A DNA stretch of 64,000 nt from Microvelia longipes (Eukaryota > Arthropoda > Insecta > Hemiptera > Veliidae), in NCBI GenBank assembly GCA_018340805.1, contig JACMZG010000008.1, positions 19,141,096 to 19,205,095 of the forward strand. The letters are read 5' to 3'. The position numbers were made by a program, and so were the translations under genes. Each line of letters starts with the position of its first letter. Position 1 is the first letter of the stretch. The notes under the pieces were generated by a model that saw nothing but the letters and a program-made list of their open reading frames with translations, was not told the DNA's origin and ran no database searches. Shown in pieces: positions 45,409-56,700 of the stretch.

Positions 45409-46572
45409 CTAGTCTATCTCGTTGATACATGAGAGAGGAACACCAAGGGAGCGCAACTCTGTTTTGGAATAATATTCAATAAAATTATAATATTTAAGTG
45501 CATCCCAACATATATCTTTAAGGCTGGGTATAGTTAACCAAGCTGTGAACATATTTGATGTTCTCTCTGGAGATTTACTAGTATGATGTACACCACCATA
45601 AGTGTACACCTTGCCTGATGGTGTAATAGCACTGCTATTGAAATATGTAGCTAAAGGCAGAGTCAAACTAGGCATGCATTTCCAAGATAAATCAGTCAAA
45701 TCCAGTAACCAGCAGTCACTGTAGACATTGTTATCATCGTATCCACCAATGATAAGGAATTTGTGTTGTTGAGGTAACCTGACACATGAGTGGTACTTCC
45801 TAGGAGAAGGATAATTATACTGCGGGTCTCCTTCACTTTTGACTAAATCCCATCTTCTACTGCTTATATGAAATACAGGAATATAATCTAAATTAGCATT
45901 AAGATCTACAGTTCCACCTCCTATAAGATAAATCCTCTCGCCATCGTATGCAACTTCATGTCTATAGCGACCGTATGGTTCATTAGTTTTACCAGTACAT
46001 ACATAAAGAGATTCCCAGACACCAGTCCTCAGATCTAGTTTGTGTATATCACAGTTATAATCATATCCATTAGTGCCTCCAATAGTATAGAATATATAAC
46101 CGTCTAATACGCAACCTTGCCCATACTGTGGAGTAGGCAAATCTCCTCTTACTTCTAAACATGTAAAACGCTTCTCAGTACTTGAGAGACAGAACATAGA
46201 GACATTGTTGGACGAGAATGCACCAAATGGATAACCAGTACCACCAAAAACTGATAAATTGTCTCTATAAATAAATAAGAAACATGAAACCAACTCATCA
46301 GGAATGTCAGACACTTTAAGCTTGTTCCACCTTCCTCGTGCTATGTTATACTTCCAAACTTGTTTGAACAGGGGGAGGGATTCATCGTCAGAGTCGTCAA
46401 GTAAGGCTGGGTTATATCCACCGTAGCAGTATAGATTGCCTTCGCCATCACAAACAATACGATGGCCACTACGAGCAACTGGGCATCTTCTACTCAACTC
46501 TACGCTGAAACTAAACGGCTTGAATTTATAAGTATTATCACAATCTACGTATACATCATCGTCGCTGTCCAT
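45409..46572 (-). CDS. KLHDC10: Kelch domain-containing protein 10 (intronless)
   Basis: One 387-residue frame from ATG 46,572 (MDSDDDVYVD) to 45,409. Six kelch blades are visible by their GG doublets: LYCYGGYNP, LSVFGGTGYPFG, FYTIGGTNGYDY, IYLIGGGTVDL, FLIIGGYDDNN and VYTYGGVHH, with RCPVARSGHR before the first and GRYRHEVAYDGERIYLIGGG in the fourth, both characteristic of KLHDC10 (fly homologue slim). The C-terminal helix region (AWLTIPSLKDICWDALKYY ... LRSLGVPLSCI) matches the place of the elongin BC/cullin-2 contact. Known family roles are substrate receptor of a cullin-2 ubiquitin ligase for certain C-terminal degrons, and regulation of ASK1 signalling in human. Length fits the family, slightly shortened at the N-terminus. 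The frame is uninterrupted, lies on the opposite strand inside a large receptor intron, and shows no decay. It may be a retrocopy that is kept, or a natively intronless gene. Confidence 0.93.
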   Translation of the reverse strand: MDSDDDVYVDCDNTYKFKPFSFSVELSRRCPVARSGHRIVCDGEGNLYCYGGYNPALLDDSDDESLPLFKQVWKYNIARGRWNKLKVSDIPDELVSCFLFIYRDNLSVFGGTGYPFGAFSSNNVSMFCLSSTEKRFTCLEVRGDLPTPQYGQGCVLDGYIFYTIGGTNGYDYNCDIHKLDLRTGVWESLYVCTGKTNEPYGRYRHEVAYDGERIYLIGGGTVDLNANLDYIPVFHISSRRWDLVKSEGDPQYNYPSPRKYHSCVRLPQQHKFLIIGGYDDNNVYSDCWLLDLTDLSWKCMPSLTLPLATYFNSSAITPSGKVYTYGGVHHTSKSPERTSNMFTAWLTIPSLKDICWDALKYYNFIEYYSKTELRSLGVPLSCINEID

Positions 46573-46927
46573 TTTCACAATATCATAATAAATAATTAAC
46601 AAATATCAACTGTCCCATGTGCGCGAACTTCTTCATTAAATAACCGAAAATGTAAATACAACCATACTGAAACTGGAGTAAATTTGGGAGGCTCAAAATT
46701 TAATATAAATTAGTAGATCTTAGCAATAAAAAACTAACCAAACTTTTGTAGCGAGAACTAGTATTCTTATTTTAAAATTATATGTTTTATGAAATCTATG
46801 AACAAATGTGTCGAACATAAATAAAAAACATATGATATGACTGGAATTTGTTTTTGTTCCGCTCAAGGTTGCGCATTTTGTAATATCTCGGCTCAAGCCG
46901 CTAGGCTACAGAAATTACCTTGAATTA

Positions 46928-46964
46928 GAGTGCCTATATGACACTCTATGTTATATAGGCACTC
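46928..46964. mobile_element. 37-bp relic of the TA-flanked MITE
   Basis: Between TA dinucleotides, GAGTGCCTATATGACACTC runs into ATGTTATATAGGCACTC. Only the two ends of the family at 27,998-28,558 remain, the centre having been deleted. Confidence 0.7.
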
Positions 46965-47665
46965 TACCTTGAATTTAAAATAGATATTCCTCCACTTAAG
47001 ATCGATGTCTTAAACTTGCGTATAAGTTTTAAATTATTGATAGTTTGTGATTCTTTTAGAAAAATCAATCTATTCCTGTAATAAGAATTTAAAAGATTGT
47101 ATTAGAGCGCCTCTGATAGAAATGTAGATGGAAAAAAATATAGAAACGAATACATTCCCTCTTCCTACTATAAGCAAGCAAGTTCCAAAAAAAAAATTTT
47201 TTCTTAAGTTGAAATACATTTGAAAAAATTCTCTTATGACTAGAAGGTGACATGTTTTATGTAAGATTTTAATTTGGGTTACAACGTAGAGTAACATACA
47301 TAACATACACAGCGATACTATTACTGGGTTACAGTGTTCTATGCGAACCACTTTATGATTTATTCTAGAGGATTGTCTTAAAATACGTCTCTCCACACTT
47401 AGATTTCATATACTTCGTTCACACCTTTAATATAAATTTTTAAAATAAAGGTTTAAATCCGTATTCAACCTCAACTCCCTAGGAGAATTAAACCCCTAGC
47501 AGTTGACGTGTGAATGGGATTGAACACGGACTACAACCCTGAAACTCATTTTTATCGGGGTAAAGTCTAAACTAAAAGTTAAAAATTCCGAGTTCAAGGG
47601 GGATGAACAAGGGGATACCCCCTGCCCAACCCGGCATGTAATCGTAGTATTTATTAAGAGCTAGA

Positions 47666-47691
47666 TCTCGGCTGCATACAGACATCATCAG
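47666..47691 (-). other. CTGATGA-hairpin-GAGA motif
   Basis: Minus strand: GCCTGATGATGTCTG, loop TATG, CAGCCGAGATC. Same layout as the motifs at 15,524 and 52,663, but GAGA replaces GAAA. Probably a dead relative. Confidence 0.4.
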
Positions 47692-48247
47692 CCTGTTCTA
47701 CCAGATTTAGGATGATGTCAGAGGTAACCAAATTAAACAGAAAGTTATCCAAGGTAAACACTTACCTTCAGTGTGTGTTATAGATCAAAACTATCTCATA
47801 AGTTCAATCTCGCGAAAAATACGTTAAGTTAGAGGGGGGTATTTTAATAATAAACCCCTGATTAAGGGGTTGTATTATAGTAATTTAACCCCCACTAAGT
47901 CTCGCCATCTTTACAAGACTTGTGGTTTGTCATATTATAATAACTACATTTACGCAGGGGAATTGACCAAACATATGGCCCGGGGCGTCTTCCCCCAGGA
48001 AAAAACTCCCCTTCCCTGCGACAAAGTAGTTGTATGGAAGTTTCGGACTCAAGCTCCTTCGTGTGCAAGGAGGTACTTTTATAAAAAAGAGACCCCCTAT
48101 CGGTGGTCCTTATTCTATAAAAGTACCCATGGGGCGTCATAATAGAAAAGAAACCCTTAACCCTCAAAAATATGACAATGAATCTTCCCTGATTATTTTT
48201 TGGGGAGGGGAGTTACCCGATGATGCTCAATTCGTTTAATGTTTTAG

Positions 48248-48316
48248 GCTAATGATTTCAATAGAGTGATCAAGGAATTAATATCGAGAGATGATGCAGG
48301 AGTTTTATCTACAAGT
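48248..48316 (+). CDS. Gustatory receptor, candidate second coding exon
   Basis: 69 bp between TTTTAG and GTAAGT. It reads ANDFNRVIKELISRDDAGVL and then STS, phase 0 at both ends, so it joins in frame after SATSTSDM of the exon at 40,560. The A-x3-N/R...L-x2-L pattern is what follows the sixth membrane segment in these receptors (intracellular loop before TM7). The join spans 6.8 kb and contains KLHDC10 on the other strand. Splicing is inferred, not shown. Confidence 0.6.
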
Positions 48317-48639
48317 GTAAGTTATCCTATACTCAGCTATTAATCTGTAAACTGAATTTTTATCAAGGCTTAATAAGTAATAGACATAGTTTACCCATTA
48401 AACTACGATGATCTGGAACCAACTATAAATTTGAAGATGGTCCCTACTCTTAAGTTCGCCGCTATAAGAAAATAATTGTGTCCTTGCTCTAAAACTGTAC
48501 TTTACTAACAATTTCAGGCTATTTCCCTGTCCTAAAGTTTTTTCTTTTCCTCACCCTACTACCGTAAGTTTAAGGAAAAACATAATGTTCACCCTAAACT
48601 CCGAAACTGAGGTTTCATATATTACTATCGTTTCAGGCA

Positions 48640-48900
48640 TTTTATAACGTTCTGAGTGGTTTTTCATTATCCTGTCTGTGTGAGTATGTCTGTCTGTCTC
48701 ACGCATAACTCACACTGTTTTTATGCTAGAAAGTTAAAAATTGATCAATGGTCAGACCTTAGGTCTAGTTGTGCTGCCCGTAATATGATGTTTTTCAGAT
48801 TACGACAACCTATTTTGCTTATTCATCAAACATTTTAAAAATTTGTTAAAAACGAAATTTAACTGATCGAGTTGAAAATTTAACAATGAACGTTCATACT
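48640..48900 (+). repeat. Dispersed repeat R2, copy 1
   Basis: GTCTGTCTGTCTCACGCATA followed by ACTCACACTGTTTTTATGCT and AGAAAG. A diverged inverted relative is at 51,995-52,240 (GTCAGCATAACTCCCACTGT on the minus strand). R1 also has a comparable ACAGACAGACAAC block, so these families may share an end. Confidence 0.45.
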
Positions 48901-49319
48901 ATAGGTGGTCAGTCAATCCATAAAAATCCATTTGGATATAGTCGCCATTTTTAAAAAATATTGACTTTTGTATTTTTACGGTTTGTTATAACTTTACATT
49001 TTGTATTGTTACACAAAAGATATACACCATGTGAATATCTTATTGGGTCAATGGAGGTAAATACCTTTGGACCGGAAAATACCGGCGAAGAATGAAGCTA
49101 TTATTGACCAACTTGTACTGACACTATAGGAAACTCTCGATTCCTCCGCTCAACAATACTAAATTTCATCGTTTTAATTCTAGTAAGAGGCTGCGCTTAT
49201 AATTCGCTTTGCCTTGAAATTTAAAACATGTTGATATTTCAATATCAAAAATATCCTATTGATAAAATTATAAGTTTTACATTATCTCCAATTTGTTATG
49301 TAGTAACAACGTATATAAA

Positions 49320-49750
49320 CCCTGTATGGCGCGTCAAATCTAAACGTCGCGGTCGAATATCTAGAAGTGATCACCAACAAACTTTTTTATCATTTTTTTT
49401 TTCAAAAATTTTTAATTAGCCGGATTGTGATAAATGAAGCCTATTTCCGTAATCTGCACTTTTGGTTATCTCAAAGAGTATTCTCATCAACGATTTATTA
49501 ATCTTACTGGTACATAATACTACTGTAAACGTCAATTTAACAAACACAATATGACGTCTAACGTAGTTATTATTACCAAGTTAGATTAAAAAAAATCGTT
49601 GGTGAAAGTATACTCTTTGTTACCAAAAACGTGCATATACGGAAATAGCTTCATTTATCACAAATCCGGCTAATAACTGAAAATTTGAAAAAAAAATTAA
49701 AAAAAAGTTTGTTGGTGATCAACGTATCTAATAACGCGCCTTATACAAGG
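49320..49750. mobile_element. Fold-back (long inverted repeat) element
   Basis: Left arm 49,320-49,500 and right arm 49,586-49,750 pair: CCCTGTATGGCGCGT with AACGCGCCTTATACAAGG, GATCACCAACAAACTTTTTT with its inverse, then GTGATAAATGAAGC and ACCAACGATTT-type ends. The loop is about 85 bp. No target duplication was identified. It is a MITE-like fold-back insertion in the receptor intron. Confidence 0.7.
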
Positions 49751-51472
49751 CGAAAAAGTAAGATAATATGGACAATTAGAGTAGTCAGAATGACAAGTGA
49801 GCCAAATTTGAAACAAATCCCATAAAATTGAAAGAGCTATTTGCTGAATACAATTTCACTCCTATATATGGATGGTTTGTTTTGTTCGCAGAAACTCCTG
49901 GTGGTGCACGTGGGTGCGTCAAGACGAGTGACGTATTCAGCACTGGAGCTTCTACACATTTAGATTTTACGCTTTTACACTCAGTAATAATCATCTTTAT
50001 TTTGATCGATAAAAATCTGCTCCTTGCTTTTGAGAACCAGCAGAATGTTGCTAAAAGTAGCCACTGCAATGAATATTTTGCTTCGTAACTTTAAATGCAT
50101 TGCAAAAACATCTACTTTTTTCATTAAATGTCGACGTTTCAGACCTTACGGATCCCAAAAATCGCAAAAATTGGTATCTGGTTGTATGAGTGTATATAGA
50201 TGTGTAAACAAAAGTTAAAACTATTTTTGACTTCTATATTTCGCTTAGAAGACTTATTTTAATATCCTATTTTAACGTATTTTTGCAAAATGCCTACATT
50301 AATCTCAACGATTTTGCCGTTAATCTCAACGGCTGATCCAATTTCAATGAAACATGATTAAACTTTCATCTCCTATTGCAGAGGAAAACTGATTAGATTT
50401 TGGGTGATAATCCGGCGTAACAAAAGGCGTCAGGTCACCTATAAAAAATCATGTACAAGCTACCAATTATATGGAACGGCCACCTACTACCAAAAAATGA
50501 AAAATTTTTCTAAATGCTACGTGTTTACCAAAGAAACACATCCATTAATTAAAAATCTCAAGAACTAACTAGCCACAAAAACTAAAAATTATTCACAGGG
50601 CTTCTGCCTAAAAGTGAAAGATTCTGTAATTATCATAGCAGCAGAATGGTCACCAGTTTTTGATGACCGGTGTCAATGGTTCATAAATATTTAATCTAAG
50701 TATATATTTAACCGTCATTAATGTTAATTGCTTATGTTGCTAAATAATTTTAATGTAAAATTGAAAATACATAAAATACATTTAAAAAAAAATATTTTTA
50801 CTGAGAAATATTATTTATAAATTTTTTATCATTTTATAATATTAAAGTATTTTTTTAATTTTATTATTTTAAGTGACGCCTAATTGATACGATAACAATT
50901 TTTTAACGTATTTTTGTAAAATGCCTGCATTAAAAACCTGTGTTGAGTGTAAGCAATACAATAATTATATAGAACAAGTCACAGCGTGCTATGGATGACT
51001 CAGCAAACCAATTAATAACGTCATACAAAACTTGGTTTTCAATAAGGTTCGTGTCCTCCCCCCTAAGGTTAATTTTGAAGCAAGTTGGATTTTAAAATAT
51101 TAATTCGTTCGCGTATTTACAAAAATTTTTTTTACAAATATATATTGTACAAAAATACCTTAGAAAACGAATTTTGGCCACACTTCTGGTCTGACACCCG
51201 CCATAGCACCCATCCCATCAGTGATTTTATAAAGGAAATTCGCTATTATGTTAAATATAGCAAAAAAATCAGCTAGCCCGATTAAGCTTCTTTTTCCCGT
51301 TAATTTTTTCCCCTTTTTGGATCAAATGGTGGATTACTCCTTTTTGCTATGTGGAGCTGAAGGTACAAAATATAGACATTTTATGCGAAGTGAGTATCAA
51401 ATATTGCCATAAAAAATCATCCTCCACCAATTTAGCGATAGGCAGTAATGTTTTTTATGATATTGTTTTCAG
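49751..51472. other. Receptor intron, unresolved exon expected
   Basis: A further receptor exon (start of TM7, ending in phase 1) must lie between 48,317 and 51,472 if the three recognised exons belong together. I could not identify it with confidence; the stretch 51,310-51,358 in one frame reads DQMVDYSFLLCGAE and ends before a GT, but this is weak. A short direct repeat, TTTTAACGTATTTTTG.AAAATGCC, occurs at about 50,270 and 50,905. The rest is AT-rich with no features. Confidence 0.4.
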
Positions 51473-51537
51473 ATTTAGCAGCAGCGACTACCTATCTTGT
51501 GATATTAGTGCAGTTCAGTCCAGCTCCTTCTCAATAA
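51473..51537 (+). CDS. Gustatory receptor, last coding exon (TYLVILVQF motif)
   Basis: After TTGTTTTCAG the exon reads (N)AT then LAAATTYLVILVQFSPAPSQ and TAA. TTYLVILVQF is the hallmark end of the seventh membrane helix in insect gustatory receptors and is normally the last exon, as here. It lies on the same strand downstream of the exon at 40,560 and no other receptor start was seen between, so it very likely ends that gene. The exon needs a preceding exon that ends in phase 1; that exon is unresolved. Confidence 0.78.
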
Positions 51538-52246
51538 TCTTTTTTTCTACTCGACGTTAGCTTCTGTCTAATCTTAAAATATCATATTTTAGTGTTTACT
51601 TATTCATTATTTATTAATGTAATATTAAATACATTGTCGTATATTCCTCAACAAATTTAATTTACTAAATGCTTCTTCAGGCCTAATAAATATTCCCTAT
51701 CAAAGTCTAACTAGATTTTTATAAAAATATCACATAAAGAATCGGTATGAATTATATTTTTCCGGTGGAAATTATGTCCAAAACACTGCTTTCAGACTTT
51801 GTGGTCGTTTGTGCCTAAATACATTAATTGTATTGTTAAATATTGTATTATTAATTTTTAAATACAATATATTTTTAACACGCACAGTCTTAGTCCTTAA
51901 TGACTCCCATATCCATCGTCCTCGTAAATTCGAATTTACAATTCAGTTGTAGTTGTAGTGTACAAGGAATAAGTACAAAATTACAGTAACTTTAACTAAC
52001 TAGTAGGAACGTTAAATACAACATCAAAACACAAACGGTGTGCGGGAAGCCGAAACAATAGATTTATTTATAACCTTAACTCTCCTAAATGGAAGTTTCA
52101 ATGAGGTTACACAGAGCCCTAAAAAGATCTCTCTATATGGGGACACAAGTACAGTCCTAACTTTTGTTTTTGTGCTGAGTTTCCATTCTCTAGCAAAAAC
52201 ACAGTGGGAGTTATGCTGACACATACACACAATACAATATATATAC

Positions 52247-52342
<96 letters not shown>

Positions 52343-52489
52343 ATGTGTGCGTTTCTTCAAGTCTTTGCCGCCTCTAGTAATATATCTCTATGGTTATAAT
52401 TACTTCGTTTTGCACACGAGGTTTGGCCAGGGCAGTGGCGTAGCCAGGATTTAATTTCGGGAGGGGCGAATGTTAAAATATGTATATGA

Positions 52490-52556
<67 letters not shown>

Positions 52557-52570
52557 TAATAATAAACATT

Positions 52571-52732
52571 AAGATATCAGATGGTTAAAAATATGGAAGG
52601 AAAGGATGAGTGGCTCGAGCTTTCGGCCGTGCGGCTTCGTCAGGAGTGTACGTGCTACACTCCTGACGAAGCCGCACGGCGAAAGCTCGAGCCACTTATC
52701 CTCCTTTTATATTTTTAACATCTGTAAGTTAT
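52571..52732. mobile_element. Fold-back nested in the TIR element
   Basis: Inverted arms AAGATATCAGATGGTTAAAA, then GTGGCTCGAGCTTTCG and GTGCGGCTTCGTCAGGAGTG, mirrored almost perfectly on the right, around a 5-base centre CGTGC. One base is missing in the right arm. Both arms carry the CTGACGA-hairpin-GAAA motif, in opposite directions, as in the insertion at 15,356. Confidence 0.75.
52663..52692 (+). ncRNA. Candidate small hammerhead-like motif
   Basis: CTGACGA (52,663-52,669), stem GCC / GGC around GCAC, then GAAA (52,681-52,684) followed by the self-complementary GCTCGAGC in place of helix III. A helix III that can pair only between two molecules fits the dimer-type hammerheads described for Penelope-like elements. 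An extra A sits before the stem, and the base after helix III is C where the canonical core has U. Activity is uncertain. Confidence 0.35.
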
Positions 52733-52921
52733 CTTAATTGTTGTTTTATAATCTTATGATTTGAATTTTATTTCTTATTGTTTGTTTTTAATATATATAT
52801 ATATATTATATATATATATTATAATATATAATTATATATAATTTTATATATATTGTATATATAATATACACATATAATATATATATATTAATATATATAT
52901 ATATATATATAATATATATAT

Positions 52922-52998
<77 letters not shown>

Positions 52999-53708
52999 TT
53001 TGTATATTGTTCAATGTTTTCAAATTATTTTTATATATTTTTATAGGTTTTATTTTTTTCACATTTTTATTGCGGGTTTAGTTATGTAAAAATTTGGGGG
53101 GGGCTGAAGCCCCTAGCACCCCCTGGCTACGCCACTGGGCAGGGGACAACCTAGTCTTCAACCCAACTGTTCACACGGTATTTCACTGTGAAAAATGTTT
53201 CAGCGGTCAACTTGTGTGTTCAAACGACAAATGCCGGTGGGGGGAGTGGGATAAAATCCTCTAGGTGGTTTAAGACGAGTTAAACCCCTTGCCAAACCCG
53301 AGATGCCAGCAGGGCGTCTCTAGAAATAATATCTCTATGGGTGAGGCTTTTGGGGGGCCCATTCAACTTTTAATATAAAACATATACTGAAATTCATTGC
53401 TGAAAGTTCACGTACTGAAATTGAAAGAATTCTAATTTAAAAACGGAAAAATTAATTTTACCAGAGATAATAAAACCAAAATGGAAATACTTTTAAATGA
53501 GACGAGCAATGACACTGGGTTTGTGGCAACACTGATATTTAGCCGAATTTCAAGATGGAAGTGTTTATGATAGTTGTTTACATTTTTCCGAGTTAACTAT
53601 TTTGCTTGTAAAGTATTTAGTTTGAAATGAATAATTCATTGTTAGTCATTATATATTATTGGTTGAGTAAGGTATATTAGCGTGTGTGTTTTAGTGTAAC
53701 GTGTTGAT

Positions 53709-56700
53709 ATGGAGGAGGTTAATAATCATGGGCCGGGTCTTCTGATCGTCAACAGCGAGCCCATCATTCTCAACGACCCTTCTTCTTTTAATAGTTTACT
53801 GAATAACAATACTAATATATTACAAGGTGCTCTTAGCCTTATAGACTCTAAGACTATTCACGAAAATATTAAACTGGAAGAGCCATTATTACTTGATCAC
53901 CCTGGTGTCAAGTTGGACCCTACAAACATCATACAGCTAAGCCTAGACGATCTTAGTAAACTCGGTCTACAGCTTAGCTTCGATTCCTCTGAAACCTGCG
54001 ATGTTATCAAACCTCCTGACAGTGATGTTTTCTTGTCAGGTTTAAGTAAAGACAAAGTTTTTATATCAGATACATTATCTCCACAAATAGAACCACAAAT
54101 ATCTCTTAATGTAACTCAACCTCTAAACATTGCTAACTTTAATTCTATTTTAGATGAGAATGCCTTGAAATCTTTAAGTTTTCAGCAACTAGAAGTGCTG
54201 ACCCCTCTTGATAATGATATGACCTACACTCTGCAGCTAGACCCTGCTGTCAACCCCTCACTCCCACGACCTAATGATCTTATTCTTGGCAATATCGATT
54301 CCAAGAAAATACAACAGATAATTAAAATCAATAAACCAAACATTGCTGATATCAAGCAGAAGAGCATTAATGCCCTCAAGCTCGAGGACAACAAATTGAT
54401 CAAGATTCCTAAGCAGTGTGTGGTTCGGACTTCAGATCAAGGTACAGTTGTTCGTACTAGTGACCAAGGAACAACCACTCCTCAGCCACAGCGCACTGCC
54501 TCTGCAAAAGTATCAACGAGTGTAAACACTAACAAGACAAAAAAGATATGTGTGGTTAAAGACAGAGTACAGAGTGATAGCAATGAACATAAAATTATTA
54601 AACTCACACCTGATAACAAATCTGACAAACAAATGTAAGTACACCACTTAAATTGTTTATTTACCAATTTTCTTTAACAGAACAATACAAGCGAAAACCT
54701 TTAGTGCTAATAACACTAGTAGTTTTGATAGTGAACTTATGACTTGGTTGGTTGACAGTTATTTTTTACTTTAATCATATGTTAGTTTTCATGGTATCTT
54801 ATCATTCTGATCTCTAATATTTTATTTATTTGTAATTTACTATGCTATTTATAACATAATCCATGAAAATATAACAAAACTATGTTATATATCTGAGGTA
54901 ACCAAGTCATTATTTCAGCTCCCCTATGAAATGGATTTGTATACTGATAAAATATTTATGTAATTAAGTACTTAGCATTATTTTATAGACATTGCTGTTG
55001 TTGTTGTTTATGGGTCTTCACATTTGATCCTTTTGGATGCTGTCGCTACTATTATTTATTAGTTTTTTTTATTACACTGTAAAATTTTTGATTCGTTTAT
55101 GTTGGTAAAATTTAGTACCAGAGCTCATAATATAGATTGTTTACTTATTGAGACTAAAATAGTAATTACATTTATTTCTCCTTTGTGGTTTATAATTTTT
55201 ATGTATGAAAAATACAGACTCCTGTAAATTGATAAGAGAATATACTTTTTGTTTCCCTATTTTCCCACCATTGCAAGCTTTGATATCTATGATTATCTGA
55301 CCATTTGTTTCAGCACTCTGTCTGGTGGAGTAGTTAACAGAGGTAGATCTGATTCAGTATCCAGACCTCAGACTGCTAGATCTACAGGTCCACCTATGCA
55401 GTCCCTGTCAGTGTCAGCTATATCATCTCCTCCTATTTCTAATGATAAACCAAACAAAGTTAAAAAGTAAGTATCACTTGGAAGAAATACATTGTATAGC
55501 TAAATAAACATTGATAAAAACTAACTCTCTCTAAAAGCACAGTTACTTTTTCTCAGTTAAATTTCATTATTTATGATGTTTTTATTATAAAAAAAAAGAA
55601 TTTATTCTAATCATATGATTTGTTTGGAATTTTTAATATATATATTGAGACCATACAAATCATTTGGTCTTCTCTAGTTTTAATATAATCTTTAATGTTT
55701 ATAAACCTAAAAAAGTATTTAAAATGTATAAAATGGTGTGGTTCTGATTGCCATGTATCTCTAGTTGTTCTGTATTGTCATTCTTAGTTGTCTTTTATCT
55801 ATAAATATTTTTGTCTATAACTTGTTTGTAATACCTATTCAAAACATTATTACAGTTAAACATTTTTGCTGCAATGTTGTCACCCATCTAATTTTATAAG
55901 GGGTAGCCAACCAACAAAATTTACTTTTCCTCATTTATGCTGTAGGTATATAGGAAAAGTATTGTGTTTGCAAAAAATCCGAAACCGGAATGTCACCGGA
56001 ATTATCCATTTCAGGTCTTTTTAAGGTGGCACCGTGAGTGGTTTTTGCAAAGTTTTTATGTGTGTATGTGTCATCGTAGCTCCTAATGTATTTATGCTAG
56101 AAGATGCATCTTTGTACAAAAATTAGTCCACCGCTGTAGTTATGCTAATCAGATAATAATTTGTTTATGACGTCATTAACCCAAAATAATCTTAACAAAA
56201 ATGTTGACAAATCAAATTTTAAATATGTCATGCATGTAGACATGTATTAGAATAATATATGTGCTAAGTTTCATTTCGTTATCAGCCTTAGTTCAATTTT
56301 TCTCGAATGACTAGAATACGTTTTTTAAAAATTGTAAAAAATCTGAAATTAATTCAATTGACTTGAAATTTGGTTTAAGTATATACCTTTACATAATAAA
56401 TTAGTACACTAATGTTTGTTTTAATATGACAAGTCAATGTTTCTGCACCCACAAATCCAAAAATAAAAAATTTAAAATAAAAATGGATGTATTTATGTAT
56501 TAATGTCCACTTCTTATAAAAACTCGACTGCTCAAACAGCTTTCCAATTTCAATGAAACTTTACTCCAAATCAAGTCCTTTGAGAGGAAGAACCGATCGG
56601 ATCAGGGATTTTATCTTTCAAGGCATGTCAAAAAATGGCATCATTTAAAACCTCATAATTAAGCTTATTTATCATTTGAAAATTTGCCAAATTAGAAAAA

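Larger units (their letters stand above)
46573..48247. other. KLHDC10 5' flank and receptor intron
   Basis: The KLHDC10 promoter should lie just right of 46,572. Contains the 37-bp MITE relic (46,928-46,964) and, further right, less AT-rich sequence at 47,450-48,240 with short CCCCTGATTAAGGGG (about 47,857) and a CTGATGA-type motif at 47,666-47,691 (minus). Overlapping 90-codon frames on both strands at 47,870-48,170 are mutually exclusive and unsupported. Confidence 0.5.
52434..53136. mobile_element. TIR element with AGTGGCGTAGCCAGG ends
   Basis: 703 bp starting AGTGGCGTAGCCAGG and ending CCTGGCTACGCCACT, flanked by GGGC on both sides (52,430-52,433 and 53,137-53,140; GGGCAG if two end bases are counted as target). 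The interior is mostly (TA)n plus a fold-back (52,571-52,732), with no coding capacity. Such GTGGCGTAGCCAGG ends are known to me from many invertebrate genomes as a repeat terminus. Confidence 0.65.
51538..53708. other. Repeat-rich intergenic tract between receptor and the large right-hand gene
   Basis: Contains repeat R2 copy 2 (51,995-52,240, inverted), four (TA)n blocks (52,237-52,336, 52,488-52,560, 52,790-53,005 and short pieces), and a 703-bp TIR element with an internal fold-back. The last 300 bp before ATG 53,709 is the likely promoter of the right-hand gene; no motif is decisive. Confidence 0.55.

Noticed and set aside
47870..48239. Overlapping 69-90 codon frames on both strands
   Set aside because: Mutually exclusive, no motif, and the tract has hairpin-like base composition rather than codon bias.
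49228..49419. Frame with YVVTTYI considered as a receptor exon
   Set aside because: No splice sites of the right phase, and it overlaps the fold-back element. The exon at 51,473 is a far better match.
51351..51560. 69-codon frame overlapping the receptor terminal exon
   Set aside because: It is in a different frame from the TTYLVILVQF exon, which has the acceptor and the family motif.
52663..52692. Claim of a canonical, certainly active hammerhead ribozyme
   Set aside because: The base before the expected cleavage site is C where U is required, and there is an extra A before stem II, so only a candidate is reported.
54482..54667. Minus-strand frame over the end of the large gene's first exon
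   Set aside because: Shadow of the 309-residue plus-strand exon.
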